This document shows, one piece after another, positions 24,201 through 63,176 of a stretch of 64,000 nucleotides of DNA. How positions within the stretch are numbered: position 1 is the first letter of the stretch; each line of letters opens with the position of its first letter. This DNA comes from Branchiostoma floridae (lineage: Eukaryota; Chordata; Leptocardii; Amphioxiformes; Branchiostomatidae). Where the stretch lies: positions 9,730,337 through 9,794,336 of the forward strand of contig NC_049992.1 in assembly GCF_000003815.2 (NCBI RefSeq), read 5' to 3'. The notes beneath the pieces were generated by a model that was not told where the DNA came from, did no database searches, and was given only the letters and a program-made list of their open reading frames with translations. The translations under genes and the position numbers were made by a program.

Positions 24201-24824
24201 AGAGGTTTTGTTTGCACCTGTGCCATGGCTTTGTGCATTGCTGTTCAATGAACGGAATATTCAAAACATGTGTAATTTCTATGTAGAAAATTCTGTATGT
24301 ATAACATGGAGGTCGTGTTTTTAAGCCTAGTATTAAAGACGTTTCCGGTGCCACTGGTTTTGCCGTACTATTGCCAAAGCATCAAAACATTGGTATGGAT
24401 CATTTCAATGTTGTATCTAGCACAACTTTGCAAATACATCGGGACAAAATAATCGTAGGTATAGCCGGACTGGCATGAGCACTGCTAGTTCAAATACGAT
24501 TCGATTTATGTATTCGTCAGATCATAGTGTAAAACACGACAACCATTTTCACGGCACAATATTCGTGCACATGTTGACCATTTTCACGGCGTAATATTCG
24601 TGCACATTCACGAATATTACGCCGTGAAAATGGTTGTCGTATTTTACACTATGATCTGTTTGTATTATACATAACCAATTTAGCTAAGACAACGTTGTTT
24701 CAAACTCACAACAGCTAACTACTGTAATTGTAAAAGATGTTGAAGACTTACCTTGTCCTTCCACAACAACACTGTCGTATACTGCCAAAAACAAGATGGC
24801 CCAGATGATGGTCTTGGGCGCCAT
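11366..24824 (-). CDS. Secreted EGF/Sushi/HYR/GCC2/Ig mosaic protein (complete)
   Basis: Read as 23 exons, almost all phase 1-1, totalling 3393 bases (1130 residues plus stop) with no frame break. Order: signal peptide, Ser/Thr-rich linker, three EGF, four EGF of calcium-binding type, Sushi, two calcium-binding EGF, two Sushi, two HYR, one Sushi-like, a basic linker, two GCC2/GCC3 Cys-rich repeats, then a split Ig domain and TAA. The block Sushi-HYR-HYR-Sushi-linker-GCC2 matches the middle of SVEP1 and of the neighbouring plus-strand gene, but vWA and pentraxin are missing. It is likely a secreted matrix or adhesion protein. The gene starts 1178 bases from, and diverges from, the SVEP1-like gene. 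An assembly gap lies in its second intron, so exons could be missing between linker and first EGF. Confidence 0.85.
12229..12258. repeat. attg microsatellite
   Basis: Seven to eight gattgatt-type units in the intron that splits the Ig domain. Confidence 0.85.
12794..12955. mobile_element. MITE family 2
   Basis: Ends tcctctggtccttctcaatt and the mirrored gagaaggatcagagga, each followed inward by atgaccca / tgggtcat. The inner phrase gacgggagccgataccgact recurs in altered form near 58957-58980. Confidence 0.75.
13030..13782 (-). CDS. Two GCC2/GCC3 (ephrin-receptor-like) Cys-rich repeats
   Basis: Exon 13615-13782 (CPSGTSWAVTTGGPKCVDC, CPNGTNTTEAG) and exon 13030-13194 (CPPGTSSDTGLGPECMPC, CPKNTNTTSDG). 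Both match the C-P-x-G-x-S/T pattern of GCC2/GCC3 repeats. The donor of the first exon (G|GTGATT) is weak. Confidence 0.8.
13812..14050. mobile_element. MITE family 3
   Basis: Inverted ends cccccttttcactagatggc and gccatcctagtggaaagggg, both with an inner gctctcactgc / gcagcgagagc. It lies between the GCC2 exon and the linker exon. Confidence 0.75.
14306..15021 (-). CDS. Sushi-like domain 4 and basic linker
   Basis: Exon 14833-15021 encodes a Sushi-like module (PPANGDLSCDSWFLGKFCQ) whose NG-LSCD and W-x-x-G-x-FC features recur in the plus-strand gene at 37605-37805. Exon 14306-14392 is a 29-residue linker with CRPGSVTKQRRGK. In the SVEP1-like neighbour the equivalent stretch spans four exons, so this one is shortened. 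Confidence 0.75.
15339..16567 (-). CDS. HYR domains 1 and 2
   Basis: Exon 16334-16567 carries HYR1 (YVICPDDVNVQLG ... TVYTAHGHND-like core, TASCTLRVRVL). HYR2 is split over 15662-15806 (VQFCPKSQVIE ... VVSWDDPVF) and 15339-15430 (VKYTAGDEHRN ... CVFTIHVK). Two HYRs in tandem next to Sushi modules are typical of the SVEP1 family. Confidence 0.83.
16988..17921 (-). CDS. Sushi domains 2 and 3
   Basis: Exons 17694-17921 (INCTGLYHPTHGRV ... CGTTGSWSEKRIEC) and 16988-17197 (MECPLLTMPDHAQV ... DWSPKDWTC). Both are somewhat longer than a minimal CCP and phase 1-1. Confidence 0.83.
18429..18994 (-). CDS. Calcium-binding EGF repeats 8 and 9
   Basis: Exons 18872-18994 (DVNECDLANGGCEHTC) and 18429-18557 (DIDECADDSTNECEHSC). 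Both carry the calcium-binding motif and are phase 1-1. Confidence 0.88.
19483..19683 (-). CDS. Sushi (CCP) domain 1
   Basis: Single exon, phase 1-1: ITCPRGDMF ... YICDQGY ... LVCGDDGRWQ ... PPRC. Four cysteines and the G-x-W motif match the CCP fold. Confidence 0.85.
20123..23669 (-). CDS. EGF repeats 1-7
   Basis: Exons 23490-23669, 22844-22954, 22425-22547, 21776-21895, 21378-21497, 20811-20942 and 20123-20245. The first three are plain EGFs (SNPCQHGGEC, VNPCQNDGIC, PNPCKRGIC), the first preceded by a TTTT run. The next four begin with the calcium-binding signature: DIDEC, DINEC, DIDEC, DVNEC. All are single exons in phase 1-1, which allows modular gain or loss. Confidence 0.88.
23216..23345. 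mobile_element. Small palindromic element
   Basis: The core actcgctaccctaaaaat / ttttagggtagcgagt is a strong hairpin. Outer arms cctatttctaac and gtagaaatcggat pair imperfectly, as do gctcctt and aaggacc. Confidence 0.6.
23820..23998 (-). mobile_element. tRNA-derived SINE, copy A, cut by the assembly gap
   Basis: It shares tagcccttgggccacaca, gggctaatccactg, accattttt and tgacctggccgggttc with the copy at 40105-40347. The Ns begin exactly where the tRNA-like head would follow. Confidence 0.7.
23999..24098. other. Assembly gap of 100 N
   Basis: Exactly 100 N, the conventional size for a gap of unknown length. It lies in the intron between linker exon and first EGF exon of the minus-strand mosaic gene, and interrupts a SINE. 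Confidence 0.98.
24130..24824 (-). CDS. Exons 1-2: signal peptide and linker
   Basis: Exon 24752-24824 begins at ATG (24824) and encodes MAPKTIIWAILFLAVYDSVV, a clear signal peptide ending near EGQ, with GTAAGT donor. Exon 24130-24240 encodes a low-complexity linker rich in Thr, Ala and Asn (ESTTAARNDANNPTTRG), a plausible O-glycosylated stem. Confidence 0.75.
24518..24658. mobile_element. Palindromic MITE (about 140 bp)
   Basis: Left arm cagatcatagtgtaaaacac and right arm ending tattttacactatgatctg; inner arms share acaaccattttcacgg. The left half contains an internal partial repeat of gaccattttcacggc. It lies in the first intron of the minus-strand mosaic gene, close to its first exon. Confidence 0.85.
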
Positions 24825-26002
24825 GTTCGTTTAAAATGCCCGCACTGGACGTGTGATGCGATTGCCTCTCGTGGAGGGAACGCTACAACAATGCGCTGTC
24901 TGTCAGCACTTTACAAGCCCAGCCTCTTATCGGTTGAATCAACAGCACGATTTGACAGCGGTTTCCAAAACACTTGAGTTCTACTCTGATGATCCCAGGA
25001 TGTTTGTCAGCCACAAAAAATGTGCTAGATGTCAGAAAACAATCAGCAAATGTCCTGGCTAAGCAGAAACGCGACCCGAAGGGCTCACATCCGGTCACAT
25101 CGCACGAAACTATTTCTGCTGATATGATAAATGAATACACTCCATGAATTTGCTATGTAAGATGTTTATAAATGAAGTCGTCCATCGACCTCTTGGTCTG
25201 AACGTTGGACCCATAATCTTATTACGGTCAACAACCGAGGTCAATTAGTAATAAAAACATGTTTTTATTCCACTTGAGACAACCTGTCTATACAAAAGGA
25301 CAATGAGTGTTGTGGGGTAAAATAAAGGACAACGTACGCGCCTAACTCAGGTTTAAGAAATCCCTTGTCAACGATATCTCTATTTCCAAAACATGTTGAA
25401 AAACTAAGCCATGCTTGGCAAATGACCACAAAGTTAGCCACATTGTCAAATGCATTGAGTAAGTCTCTGGACACAAATCATCACAGTTTGCTGAACAGGC
25501 GCGACATTAAAACAACATGACAGAAAGATCTTCAAAACTAACATGAATTTCTTACTAAGCTGTGTGGCGACTACAGCCCCAAATCGGATGATCTCATGTG
25601 TACACAAGTAACCCCGTATCCCCTCCCCCTGGACTACATCGATGAGTGCCATTGATTGTATTTCTTTCCACGAAGTCTGCCTATCTTTACATGATCAGTT
25701 GACGCGACGCTAACTCAACAAAATCTCAACATAACAGAACACTTGAATATCATTTGCATATAGTGATTGTCCAACTTCTGAGTACACCAAAGGATGTTTG
25801 CATTGGACAAACGCCATTTTATGATATCAGGCTCCCAAAAAAACCAAGGCAAACACTGATATCCCTGTGGTGATCTAGAAACCACATGTGAGGTTTTTTG
25901 ATTGTCAGCAAAGGCCCTTGGTTAGGGAGTAGGTGTTGCTTGTATGTAAGAGGCGTACCGTTTGTTGCTTGGTCCAACAGTGGTGTTTGTGCGCCTTCCA
26001 AC
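24825..26002. promoter_or_regulatory. Shared spacer between divergent start codons
   Basis: 1178 bases separate the minus-strand ATG (24824) from the plus-strand ATG (26003), so both promoters and 5' leaders must be here unless upstream non-coding exons exist. I saw no convincing TATA or named factor site and no coding ORF. Shared control is inference from geometry alone. Confidence 0.4.
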
Positions 26003-54720
<28,718 letters not shown>

Positions 54721-54753
54721 GGGGGATTTCATCGTCAAGACATTGGATGCTCA

Positions 54754-54759
54754 AATAAA
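54754..54759 (+). terminator. Poly(A) signal AATAAA of the SVEP1-like gene
   Basis: It lies 34 bases after the TGA at 54718-54720. A second AATAAA occurs at 55256-55261, so a longer 3' end is possible. Confidence 0.7.
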
Positions 54760-55292
54760 GCATTAAATACAATTTCTAACAACTTTCATTCTGATTGCCG
54801 ATGATTGTCATATGTTTTAATTGCAATAAGATCATTTTGTTATCATTATAACAGCAAAGTGAAAACTACGAACAGAATACTTTTGTACATGTTGTGATAT
54901 ACAGAAGCTATTATGAATTTCACATTTTTCCACTCGTTTTAGCATGACATATGATGAATATTTGAGTTTGATATTGCACCTACGTGTAAATAGTGGTAAC
55001 TTGCCCTATCATTTTATAAATTAGTCTTTCTTTTAATACTTAACAGGTAGTAATGCTGAAAAAATGTCGTTTCGATTTTAAGCTACACTACATAAACCTT
55101 CAGCACAAAAAAAAACTTGGCCTATCTGAAAAGGCCTATCTGAAAACGAAACTTGTGAGCATTGTATGGAGACAGTTTACATCGGATTCTGCTTGTGCCA
55201 CAATGAAAATAAGTTTTATGTGAACATACAAATATGTGTGTCATGATACTAAGACAATAAAGCACGGAGACTATATTTCTGCTATTGAGTCG

Positions 55293-55298
55293 TTTATT
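55293..55298 (-). terminator. Poly(A) signal AATAAA of the lipid-transfer/discoidin gene
   Basis: The minus strand reads AATAAA about 280 bases after the TAG at 55578-55580. With the SVEP1-like signal at 54754, the two convergent genes are separated by only about 0.5 kb. Confidence 0.6.
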
Positions 55299-55577
55299 GC
55301 ATTGAATACATACATACAAACATTTGATAAACAACGATGAAATACATCGGGGTATGGATTTGATTAATTGCTGAACGGGCAAAATTTGAAGGTCGATCAT
55401 ACCTCAATGAAATGGTTATGGTTTTCGTGAATCTGTTGTTTTGAAAATCCAGACATATTTTCTAGTTCATCTTGTCAAACATTTTTCTCACGCTCACATC
55501 AATTCTAGGACGCCCGGAGATGTAATCCTTAGAATTATGCCAGTGCCTTCCTATGCTACTGCACTTGATCGAACGTG

Positions 55578-56144
55578 CTAGTCCTCGTCCTCAGTCGGCT
55601 CGGCACACATCATCTCCACCAGCTCGGCACCAGTGGAGATGTACTTGTTCCTCAGTTCCACTTCCTGGTCGTCCGGGCAGTTGGATCCACGCAGGGCGTC
55701 CTCAAAGCAGTCGTACAACCACTTCTCGGTCCTGCCATCCAGAACACACAGCGTACATATGAAGAAATAAATCGGGCGAAATGGTCCAGAAAATACCCTC
55801 ATTACTTTGGTCTCTCAATTAGGAACGAAAGAGAATCAGGTTTATTAGTAGGACAACCTGGAACAGTAACCAGTGGCCTGGGAGAGAAGGGGGATTTGAC
55901 TGACTGACTGAATGTTTGAGTGCGTGAGTGAGTCGGGCAGTGGGTGAGTGGGTGAGTAGGCCACTGTTGGTAACTGAACTAATGCATGAGTAAAGATATT
56001 TAAGCGTTAAGACACGAAAAATGTACCTGCAGAAGTCATCGCCTCCTTTGTCATCATTGTTCTCTGTAGTAGCGGCTGCCTCTTCGTCCCGCCTGACGTA
56101 ACAGGTCTGCATTCCTCCAGCAAAGGCTTCTGTGCAGTTTGTGT
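55578..56144 (-). CDS. Exons 13-14: Cys-rich C-terminal module
   Basis: Six cysteines over about 90 residues: NCTEAFAGGMQTCYV, then DDFCRTEKWLYDCFEDAL, GSNCPDD, VEMMCAEP. It ends TEDED then TAG. It may be a small helical disulfide domain. The spacing loosely recalls GDNF-receptor-like modules, but I do not assign it. Confidence 0.75.
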
Positions 56145-59100
56145 CTAGGTAAAATAAAGGCCATTTACATAACTGGCTAACACTTTAAGGCATTAATCAT
56201 CATCAGAAAACGCTATAAAGAGATGAAGCAAAACCGATAGTTAGAGGGGCGCTATCTCATTGATTCACTAAGATAGGCATCAGTACAAAGCCTATAGATG
56301 CGCTCTACCAGACAAAGTGAATGAGTTAGAAAGGTCTTAAGTCATTAAATCACCAATAAGAGGCATCCATACAAAGCCAGTAAATGAGGTCCATTAGTGA
56401 AAATGAGTTAGAAGGTTCTTAACTCTTTACTTATCAAATTATCTAAAAATGGGGGAAAATGGTACAGATATGTCTATTAGTGAAACATTGAGTTGAAGGA
56501 AGGCTATCTCATTAATTCACTAGTAGAATTGACTATTAATAAAATAACGAAACACAAACAAGTTATCATAATTTTTCAAAATACTACGGATCAGACAGCA
56601 CATTATTTATTACCTCTAGGACAAGCCAGGATCTCCAGTCGCAGAGCGATCCCACCGTGCCACCGTTCAGGCCGGATGCGCACGAACTGTGTATTAATGC
56701 GCTGAGACAGATACCGCGTCACGGGGGTGCTGTCGTCTGAGTTCCCCTCAAAAATCTGAAATGAAAAATAGTTCCACTTCCAGGCTTTTTTTCTTCAAAT
56801 TTAATTATTTTCAATCATGTTACATTGTATAGATCCATGTTATGAATGCCTTGATGGCAATGGCTCCGTAGCAAGAAACATTGACGTAGTCACCGAACGA
56901 AATCAAAGCAGCGTAGAAAGTATTGCGTTATCAGCATTTAAGTGTGCGTTATTTTTGTAGATCTGATAAAGGAGACTACAAAATACTTTAATAATACATA
57001 ATATATTTCTATCTTTGACGAAAGGTTGCACATACTTTGTTCTGTTTCTTCTATCACTCTAATAATACAGTCACATTTCCTCACCGGGTCCCGACCGGGA
57101 TGTTTGCGAGGACGTAAACAAAATTGTTTATCAAAGATTTTAACAAATTTTTTGCATTCTATGTGCTTCATTTGTCTTTTATATTATACTTTTCGCTCCC
57201 GAAAGCTGTCCCGGTTTGGAAAATGACGGAACCGTAAACAAGGTTGGTATTGGTACCGTTTCCTGGCCGTCCTCCTCTGTCACTGTGGTCCAATCAGCGG
57301 TGTCGTCTTTCCGATGCTCTAGTTTGTACCTTGTCACCCATTGGTTGGAGTTACCAAGTCCCTGAGTGGTGACTCCCGTCAGGACTCGGCGTTTCCGGAA
57401 GTCCACCTGTGACGTAATAAAAGTCATTGATCATTCCATATATCCTTTTTCACAGAATACGGAATTATGGATAACGTGATGGTAAAAACATCACATCACC
57501 ATGGCAACGTATGTGGCGCTTGCGTACTGTGTGCGGTTCTATCTATGTTGTCATGGTGATGACTTTGCTTCCTTCCCTGCGTTAGCAAGTGTTCTCCATT
57601 TTCCCAGCATGAGAAGGCATCAATACAATGGTACATCGCCAATCAATATGTAAATTTAAGAAAAAATGTTTAGTACAAGTGCTGCATAAGAAGGAACAAT
57701 GGATTCGAATAGAACCCGTGTTTACACAATCTCTCGCTGGCTGGGATCAATGAACCAAGGACGCATAAAAGCCACAAGCCGTGCAATCCCTTTCCTAGAG
57801 TCACCAATAGGAAGCCAGTATAGGAATTACTATGGTAACCGACCAGCAACTAGTCGGGCCGGCCGCTAGGAGCGCGATTTAGCCAGGCTGTAAGATATAC
57901 GAATGGGCCTGATATAGCAATGTATTCAGAAAGTCACTCTGTATGAGATTACAAGCAGCACCAAGGTACAGTAAAACGTATACCGTAGTATGGTGACGTT
58001 TCTTTTTCTATCCCATTTATTTTCGCATGCCTTACTTTTCACGACGTTCAGGCTATTTTCTTCTTCATTGAAAAATGACAGCAGAAGAAGTTCCTACCTG
58101 AAACCATTGTCTTTTATTCTGCTCGGCGGGGACCCAAGCCGATGGCATACCGATTCGGGCATTTTCGGGGCCTGTCGAGTTGTCGTGCGAGGATGACGCA
58201 GACAGCTGAGTGTCCAGGATAAAGCCCGATTCAATCCCGACTTTCACACGACACTCTAGGAGCAAATAGTTTAGCAAAAGTTTAAACACAATTAAAATTC
58301 ATTTACAGTATAAATTGTTAGTTATGTAAGTTTTCTTTCACATGGTTGCAGATCTCTCAGTGATTGTTTACTACCTCTCATCAGGGCAACCCTGATAAAC
58401 TATACAACAATAGACACAAGGCAAAACAGATATCTATATCAGAATGTATACAGAAATAGTTATCTAAAATTGCACTCATCGTTCATGCAAATAAGTCAAT
58501 GTAACAGGCTCAAGATAACACCCCGATGATCTAGGGATAGACATAAGCAAATTACTGGTACAGAAAGTAGGACGTAATATAATTTTATACTTCAACATAC
58601 CTTCGTCTGAGTATTCTTCTCCGAGAGAATCTAGTGCTTCCTCGTCTGTAAAAAAAAAAGGAAAATAAGCTTTACCCCTTTATCGTCATTTTCCAAGATT
58701 CATTTCAACAAGGCATGAGAATCTTTGCGCAAACGCATCATATAAACTTAAGTTGACATGAAGTCCTTCAGTGCTGGTACATTACTTACTTTACTTTATC
58801 CTTCCGCTTGTGTTTGGGGTGGGGGGCGTCGCGAGGAGATGTAGACGTCGTAACAACATGAATATAACAATATGAATAAGGATCTAACTTGACTCCAACA
58901 AAAGAATTGCGACGCAAGAGCTATATACATCAAGGCCCATAAACCTTTCTTGGACAAAGACGGGGGCCGGTACCGACTTCCAACCACCTTGGACAAGGTA
59001 CGGTGATGACGTAATACTTCCGGGTCCAATTGAGTCCTCAGTTATCCTGAAGAAAGCCAGAGGACTGGTCGAAAGTTTGGTGCGTGAGTTGCAATTCTTG

Positions 59101-62100
59101 TACCGGAGTTATGGTAAATTCTTCTTCATATTAAAGTTTAAATACATATAGCAGAATTCTTACATGGGGTTCCTCCTCCCTCTTCATAGGCCAGGTCCGA
59201 TATCCTTGTTCCATCTGCAAGGCAACGGATATTATCAATTAGGGAAGGTTAGCAGTTAGTATTGGTAAGCAACTTGCAAGAATACTATTCCTGAATATAA
59301 GACATATGACTCTTCAATCGTAGAATATCATTCTATCTCTGACAGCATGGAGAGCTTTATCAAAACATATCTAACGTTACTTATTTTGTCGCAGAAGTTA
59401 ACGGCTGTATATATCTACCAGACATTTTGACCTGAAGAAGATGAAGTGGCCAAAATAGAGGTATCTTATGAATGAATTTTCACCCACCGAGGTTTATGGT
59501 AACTGAGCTCGGCAGTGACTTGACATGCACGAGTCTGTGTTTTTGGACGATGACTGAAGTTCTGGCATCATCACCATCCTGGGGACGAGCTGGGAACGTT
59601 TCCCGACACGTCACGTGATCCATCATGCCCGAGCCGGACGATTTGAGCGTGTACTCGCACTCCTGCGTCGCCCCGTTAGGGATGCTCTGAACGGATAGTT
59701 ACAACAGGGGGCGCTCGTCGAATATCACATTTGATTTGACAACCATCCGTCAAATTATTGAAATAGAAAATCTAACCTTAGTAGTAAGCAATCAGTAATG
59801 CCTAGAACACATTTCCAAACCGGGGCCCGGCCGGGCAGTATGTGGGAACGAAAAGTAGGATATAGAAGAGAACAAAACACTTAAAACTTAAAGATAATTA
59901 GTCATGATTTGTGCATGTTTCTTGGCAAGAAAACTTTATTTTTCGTTTCGATGAACAGCCCCGCCGGGTCCGGATTGGAAATGTGACCAAAACATAAGTA
60001 GATTTTTGACGGAGCATACAGAAACTGTAGTGTGCGTGGAAACTGCAGACACTAGAAAACAGACTCACGGCAAAAACGTGACTTAAGTCCTTCGAGAGGT
60101 GCATGGAAATTACGAAGAGATGAAGTATAAAAGTACATTATTAGCTATTACAGCGAAAAGAACTCCAGCTTCAACTGTTAGGTCAGTAAGTCGAGCTTAC
60201 CTAAGCTTGAGATTTCTGACTAGAGGAGGAGGGATGCTGCTACAGTGAGAGTTACTAGTGGTTCAGTGCCAAGAAGTGGTCTACTAGGCTCTGCATTCAG
60301 TTTTAAAAAAGCTATTTTGGCACTTCTTACGTTTTCCTCGTCCGATGTGGGCTGGACACATTGAGCCAGGTTCTTGCTGACCGTCATCTTGATGGGAGTG
60401 TCAGAGGCCGCCCCGCGCTCTGTCACGCTGTAGTCAGCGGTACAGCGGCCATGTGCACCTAGGTAGCTATAGATGGAGAGAGCAGACATCTTAAACTATT
60501 TGTGTGGATGTATCTATAACTTGGAAAGTTCTGGGAAGATGTTTTGTGCATGAAAATAGCTTTTTATAGAGCATTTGTACACATACAATTTCGATGAAGG
60601 GACAGCATGGTCAAGGGGTCTTCTGTAATCTTTAGCGAGACGCATGATATGATATTGACCAATTGGAAAAAAAGTTAGAGGCCCCATAGCCTTTTTCTAG
60701 CCGTATGGCCAGTGGGCTGTTAATACACTATGCCTTGGGCACGGTATTGGAAGGTGGAGCCCATCCTTCTCCTTCCTCCGCATGCATCTGTTAACTAAAT
60801 TTTGACCGAAGCATTACCTGTGTGACTGAGAGTCCGGCACGTATCCGTCCGTTACCCGCAGCTGTAAGGGGGACAGCATTCCTCTCTTGATGTTGACAAG
60901 ATAGGCGGAGTCATCAGCAAGTGGGTACAGTCTGGTGATGAGACCATTCTCCTGAGGAAAAATAGATACCATAGTGTGAATGAAGCGAAGAGTGTTGATC
61001 TATACTAACTAGTCTTCTATTTTTTTTTCTTCAACTTGGCAGTGTGGGTCACAGAAATGTCTTGAAATTGTAATGAGAGAAAGAGATGGGAGAGAGGCTC
61101 TTTTTGCTCCTCTCTCTCTCTAGAGAGAGGGAGAGTGACAGAGAGAGAGAGAGATGTATATATGTAGAGATAGAGAGAAAGAGAGAGAGAGAGACTGTAT
61201 ATATACGTAGGTATGAAAATGATTTTTATGTACGAATCCACACATGCTTTGTTCTTTAAACACACACGACGCTGGGAATTAATTTGGTAGGCTGGCAAGC
61301 TTCCCTGCTTTTCGATTTCTTTTCTTAATCTTCCATTGTTCATTTTAACTACTTACAATCTTTCTCATCCCCCTTCCACACACAATACAAATTTTCATCG
61401 CGCATCGCGGTTTCTACCTGTCGGAAGTAGAGTGGGTATTTCTCCAGCTCCCGCGCGAGCTCGTCTGAGTGTGGCAGGGGTCGCCAGTCACCTGTGGCCG
61501 GCTTGGTCTCCCTTTCCACCGAGGAGAAGGTACAGTCACTGACGGACATGGACAGCAAGCATCCTGCCGGGTAGTTTATCTGCGTTTGCATACAAAATCT
61601 AATGATTGAATATGTAATATTGAAATGTAATAACTAGATCTAGCATTAACTTTAAGTTAGTTATTCACAGTTTTTTTCGAACGATTTTGTTTTTGTTCTA
61701 AACCCTTATTCATCCATGACTAAAATCCACCTCCCTAAATTAACACTACCATCGCCATGCATATAATGAACATTGTTGTCTTTTCTTCCTGATATACACA
61801 CATTGTAAGTTACCTTGTAAATGCCAGCAATGCCATGTCTTCGCGTTCGTGGTTTTAGATATAACTTGAAGCATTGACTAGATATTATATTTGCGCCATA
61901 ACAAATCAACGTCTTACCTGTAATTTACAAGACAACTTGGACCAGAAGCGGCTTCCTTGCGCTGCCAGAGTTGTCTCCGTCACAGCTTCATAGTTGTACA
62001 CAAAACTACGCCTGAGCTTGAAGCGTCCACTTTCTCCTACACATCATTAAAGAACGTACAACATAATCTGGCGCACACGCAAAATGCACGTGGGGGAAGA

Positions 62101-63176
62101 TAGCTCCCGACCTCTCGATCAAACTCAAATAAGTTGTAGATATTGTCGATGTAAAAAGAAGGCACAGAGACGATTTGAATGTAGGAAATATAGCATCGGT
62201 GGCCTATACTCTATCGGGGACCAAGGGCCTAAGTAAGTAACTGGGACCCAGGTGAGACAATTGATGACTATGGCGAGCTCAGTCTCCTACCGATTATACA
62301 CATGTGCCCTATATTGGCCGATTTCTACGACTTTTTCCAACCCTACTGAGATATTTCTCTACACGAAATACTGGTAGCCTTGCCCGCATTAAGAGTTTTT
62401 TTACCTTATTGAACGTGCAATGTATTATCTAAGATACAGTAGTGACAATCTCAAAGTTACAGCTGCGACGTACATGTACATATAACATGGAGAGCTAGAG
62501 GTCGGGGTACTACTTTCAACAACGCCGCTTTATACCATATCCAGTCGTACGTCTTATACACATTTTATGTTGAAAACAGTAAAACACTCACCTTCGCAGT
62601 CGGTCTGGCGTCTTGTTTTTTTGGCACCCGTCACCTTCAATCCAATCCAATATGTCAGAATATCGTAAACGTTATCAAGGTTCGATATCAGGCAATGGAA
62701 TGATCATTCTGAAACAATTTCATTTTCTGACGGTTCTGAAACAATTGCCCTCAACGTGGAAACACGTTTAAGTCAATCCGGACAACCGAAGGAAACAGTA
62801 CTAGCATTTTACCACCATAGGGATTTAAAGTACGTAGTTACATAGGGCCTAGAAATAGAAGGCTCAGCAAAAGGGACATCAAATGCAATGTTCACCTGGT
62901 AGTGTCCATTTTATAATCAATTCAAAGTACGTTTACAACTCTGACTTAACTAAGTCGAAGAAATATTATCTGCCCATTTTCGTCGGAGAGGGCAACAACA
63001 GTACAATTTCGAATCCCATACGAAGTAAAATGTGAGCATGGCGATTGGAATAATTGACTCTTTGAAACACCAGCTTTAGATGGACTTACTTGAAACAGGA
63101 GCAGAAGTACAACAGCAAGCGTTGCTAGCAGAAAACCTTTGCAAACCATTCTCGATTCTCTTCTGGTCTGTACCAT
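55578..63176 (-). CDS. Secreted lipid-transfer-N / discoidin fusion protein (complete)
   Basis: Fourteen exons totalling 1698 bases (565 residues plus TAG) with consistent phases: 63090-63176, 62592-62634, 61918-62036, 61418-61579, 60818-60951, 60331-60466, 59488-59686, 59164-59214, 58601-58645, 58098-58255, 57257-57406, 56614-56755, 56027-56144, 55578-55731. Order: signal peptide, basic linker, the N-terminal beta-sheet region of large lipid transfer proteins, acidic linker, F5/8 type C (discoidin) domain, Cys-rich C-terminal module. The helical and lipid-cavity parts that normally follow the N-terminal sheet in vitellogenin, apoB or MTTP are absent, so bulk lipid carriage is unlikely. A surface or matrix binding role is inferred. 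I know of no named protein with this architecture. Confidence 0.83.
56614..58255 (-). CDS. Exons 10-12: F5/8 type C (discoidin) domain
   Basis: Exons 58098-58255 (KVGIESGFILDTQLSASS ... WVPAEQNKRQWFQ), 57257-57406 (VDFRKRRVLTGVTTQG ... VTRYKLEH) and 56614-56755 (YLSQRINTQFVRIRPERWHG ... LRLEILAC). The W-F-Q-V-D-x-R and R-I-R-P-x-x-W-H-G-G-I-A-L-R-L-E-I signatures are clear, with the family Cys at both ends. Confidence 0.92.
57068..57228. mobile_element. MITE family 6, copy A
   Basis: Ends gtcacatttcctcaccgggt and cccggtttggaaaatgac pair; the inner arms are cccgaccggga and ctcccgaaagc. It lies directly beside the discoidin exon donor at 57256. Confidence 0.65.
57715..57895. repeat. Longer relative of the 52748-52840 repeat
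   Basis: Starts gtgtttacacaatctctcgc and ends aggagcgcgatttagccagg. The shorter copy lacks most of the centre. Confidence 0.6.
58601..59214 (-). CDS. Exons 8-9: acidic linker
   Basis: Two small phase 1-1 exons (59164-59214, 58601-58645), reading ISDLAYEEGGG and DEEALDSLGEEYSDEG. They are flexible and strongly acidic, separating the lipid-transfer region from discoidin. Confidence 0.7.
58925..59075. repeat. Degraded relative of MITE family 2
   Basis: gacgggggccggtaccgact and agccagaggactggtcgaaa correspond to parts of 12840-12975; the left arm is lost or diverged. Confidence 0.5.
59488..62036 (-). CDS. Exons 3-7: lipid transfer protein N-terminal sheet
   Basis: Family landmarks in the right order: FVYNYEAVTETT; a CLLSMSVSDC pair; LEKYPLYFRQ; YLVNIKRGMLSPLQ (the highly conserved N-x-K-R-G-x-L-S motif); GAHGRCTADYSV with NLAQC; and TQECEYTL with VTCRETF. 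This is the N-terminal sheet found in vitellogenin, apoB, MTTP and apolipophorin. The match ends before the alpha-helical horseshoe. Confidence 0.85.
59803..59990. mobile_element. MITE family 6, copy B
   Basis: Ends cacatttccaaaccggggcc and gggtccggattggaaatgtg, with ccggccgggc against gccccgccggg. Related in its ends to 57068-57228. Confidence 0.7.
60680..60790. repeat. SINE-like interspersed repeat, copy B
   Basis: Contains gccccatagcctttttctag, gggctgttaatacactatgc and ggaaggtggagccc, related to 31190-31440. It lies in an intron of the lipid-transfer/discoidin gene. Confidence 0.5.
61075..61200. repeat. GA/CT microsatellite with palindromic centre
   Basis: Runs of gaga with one ctctctctct block between, in an intron of the lipid-transfer/discoidin gene. 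Confidence 0.85.
62592..63176 (-). CDS. Exons 1-2: signal peptide and basic segment
   Basis: ATG at 63176 (or the in-frame ATG at 63149, which gives a more typical signal) leads into CKGFLLATLAVVLLLLFQ and a GTAAGT donor. Exon 62592-62634 adds VTGAKKTRRQTDCEG, a basic segment with one Cys. Confidence 0.75.

Noticed and set aside
1162-24824. One single minus-strand gene covering both the protease and the EGF/Sushi/HYR exons
   Set aside because: There is an in-frame TAA after the Ig domain (11366-11368), AATAAA hexamers follow, and a separate signal-peptide exon is found at 9098-9174.
25265-25652. Minus-strand ORFs in the divergent spacer
   Set aside because: Short, with no recognisable domain or splice partner, and stop codons in all frames nearby.
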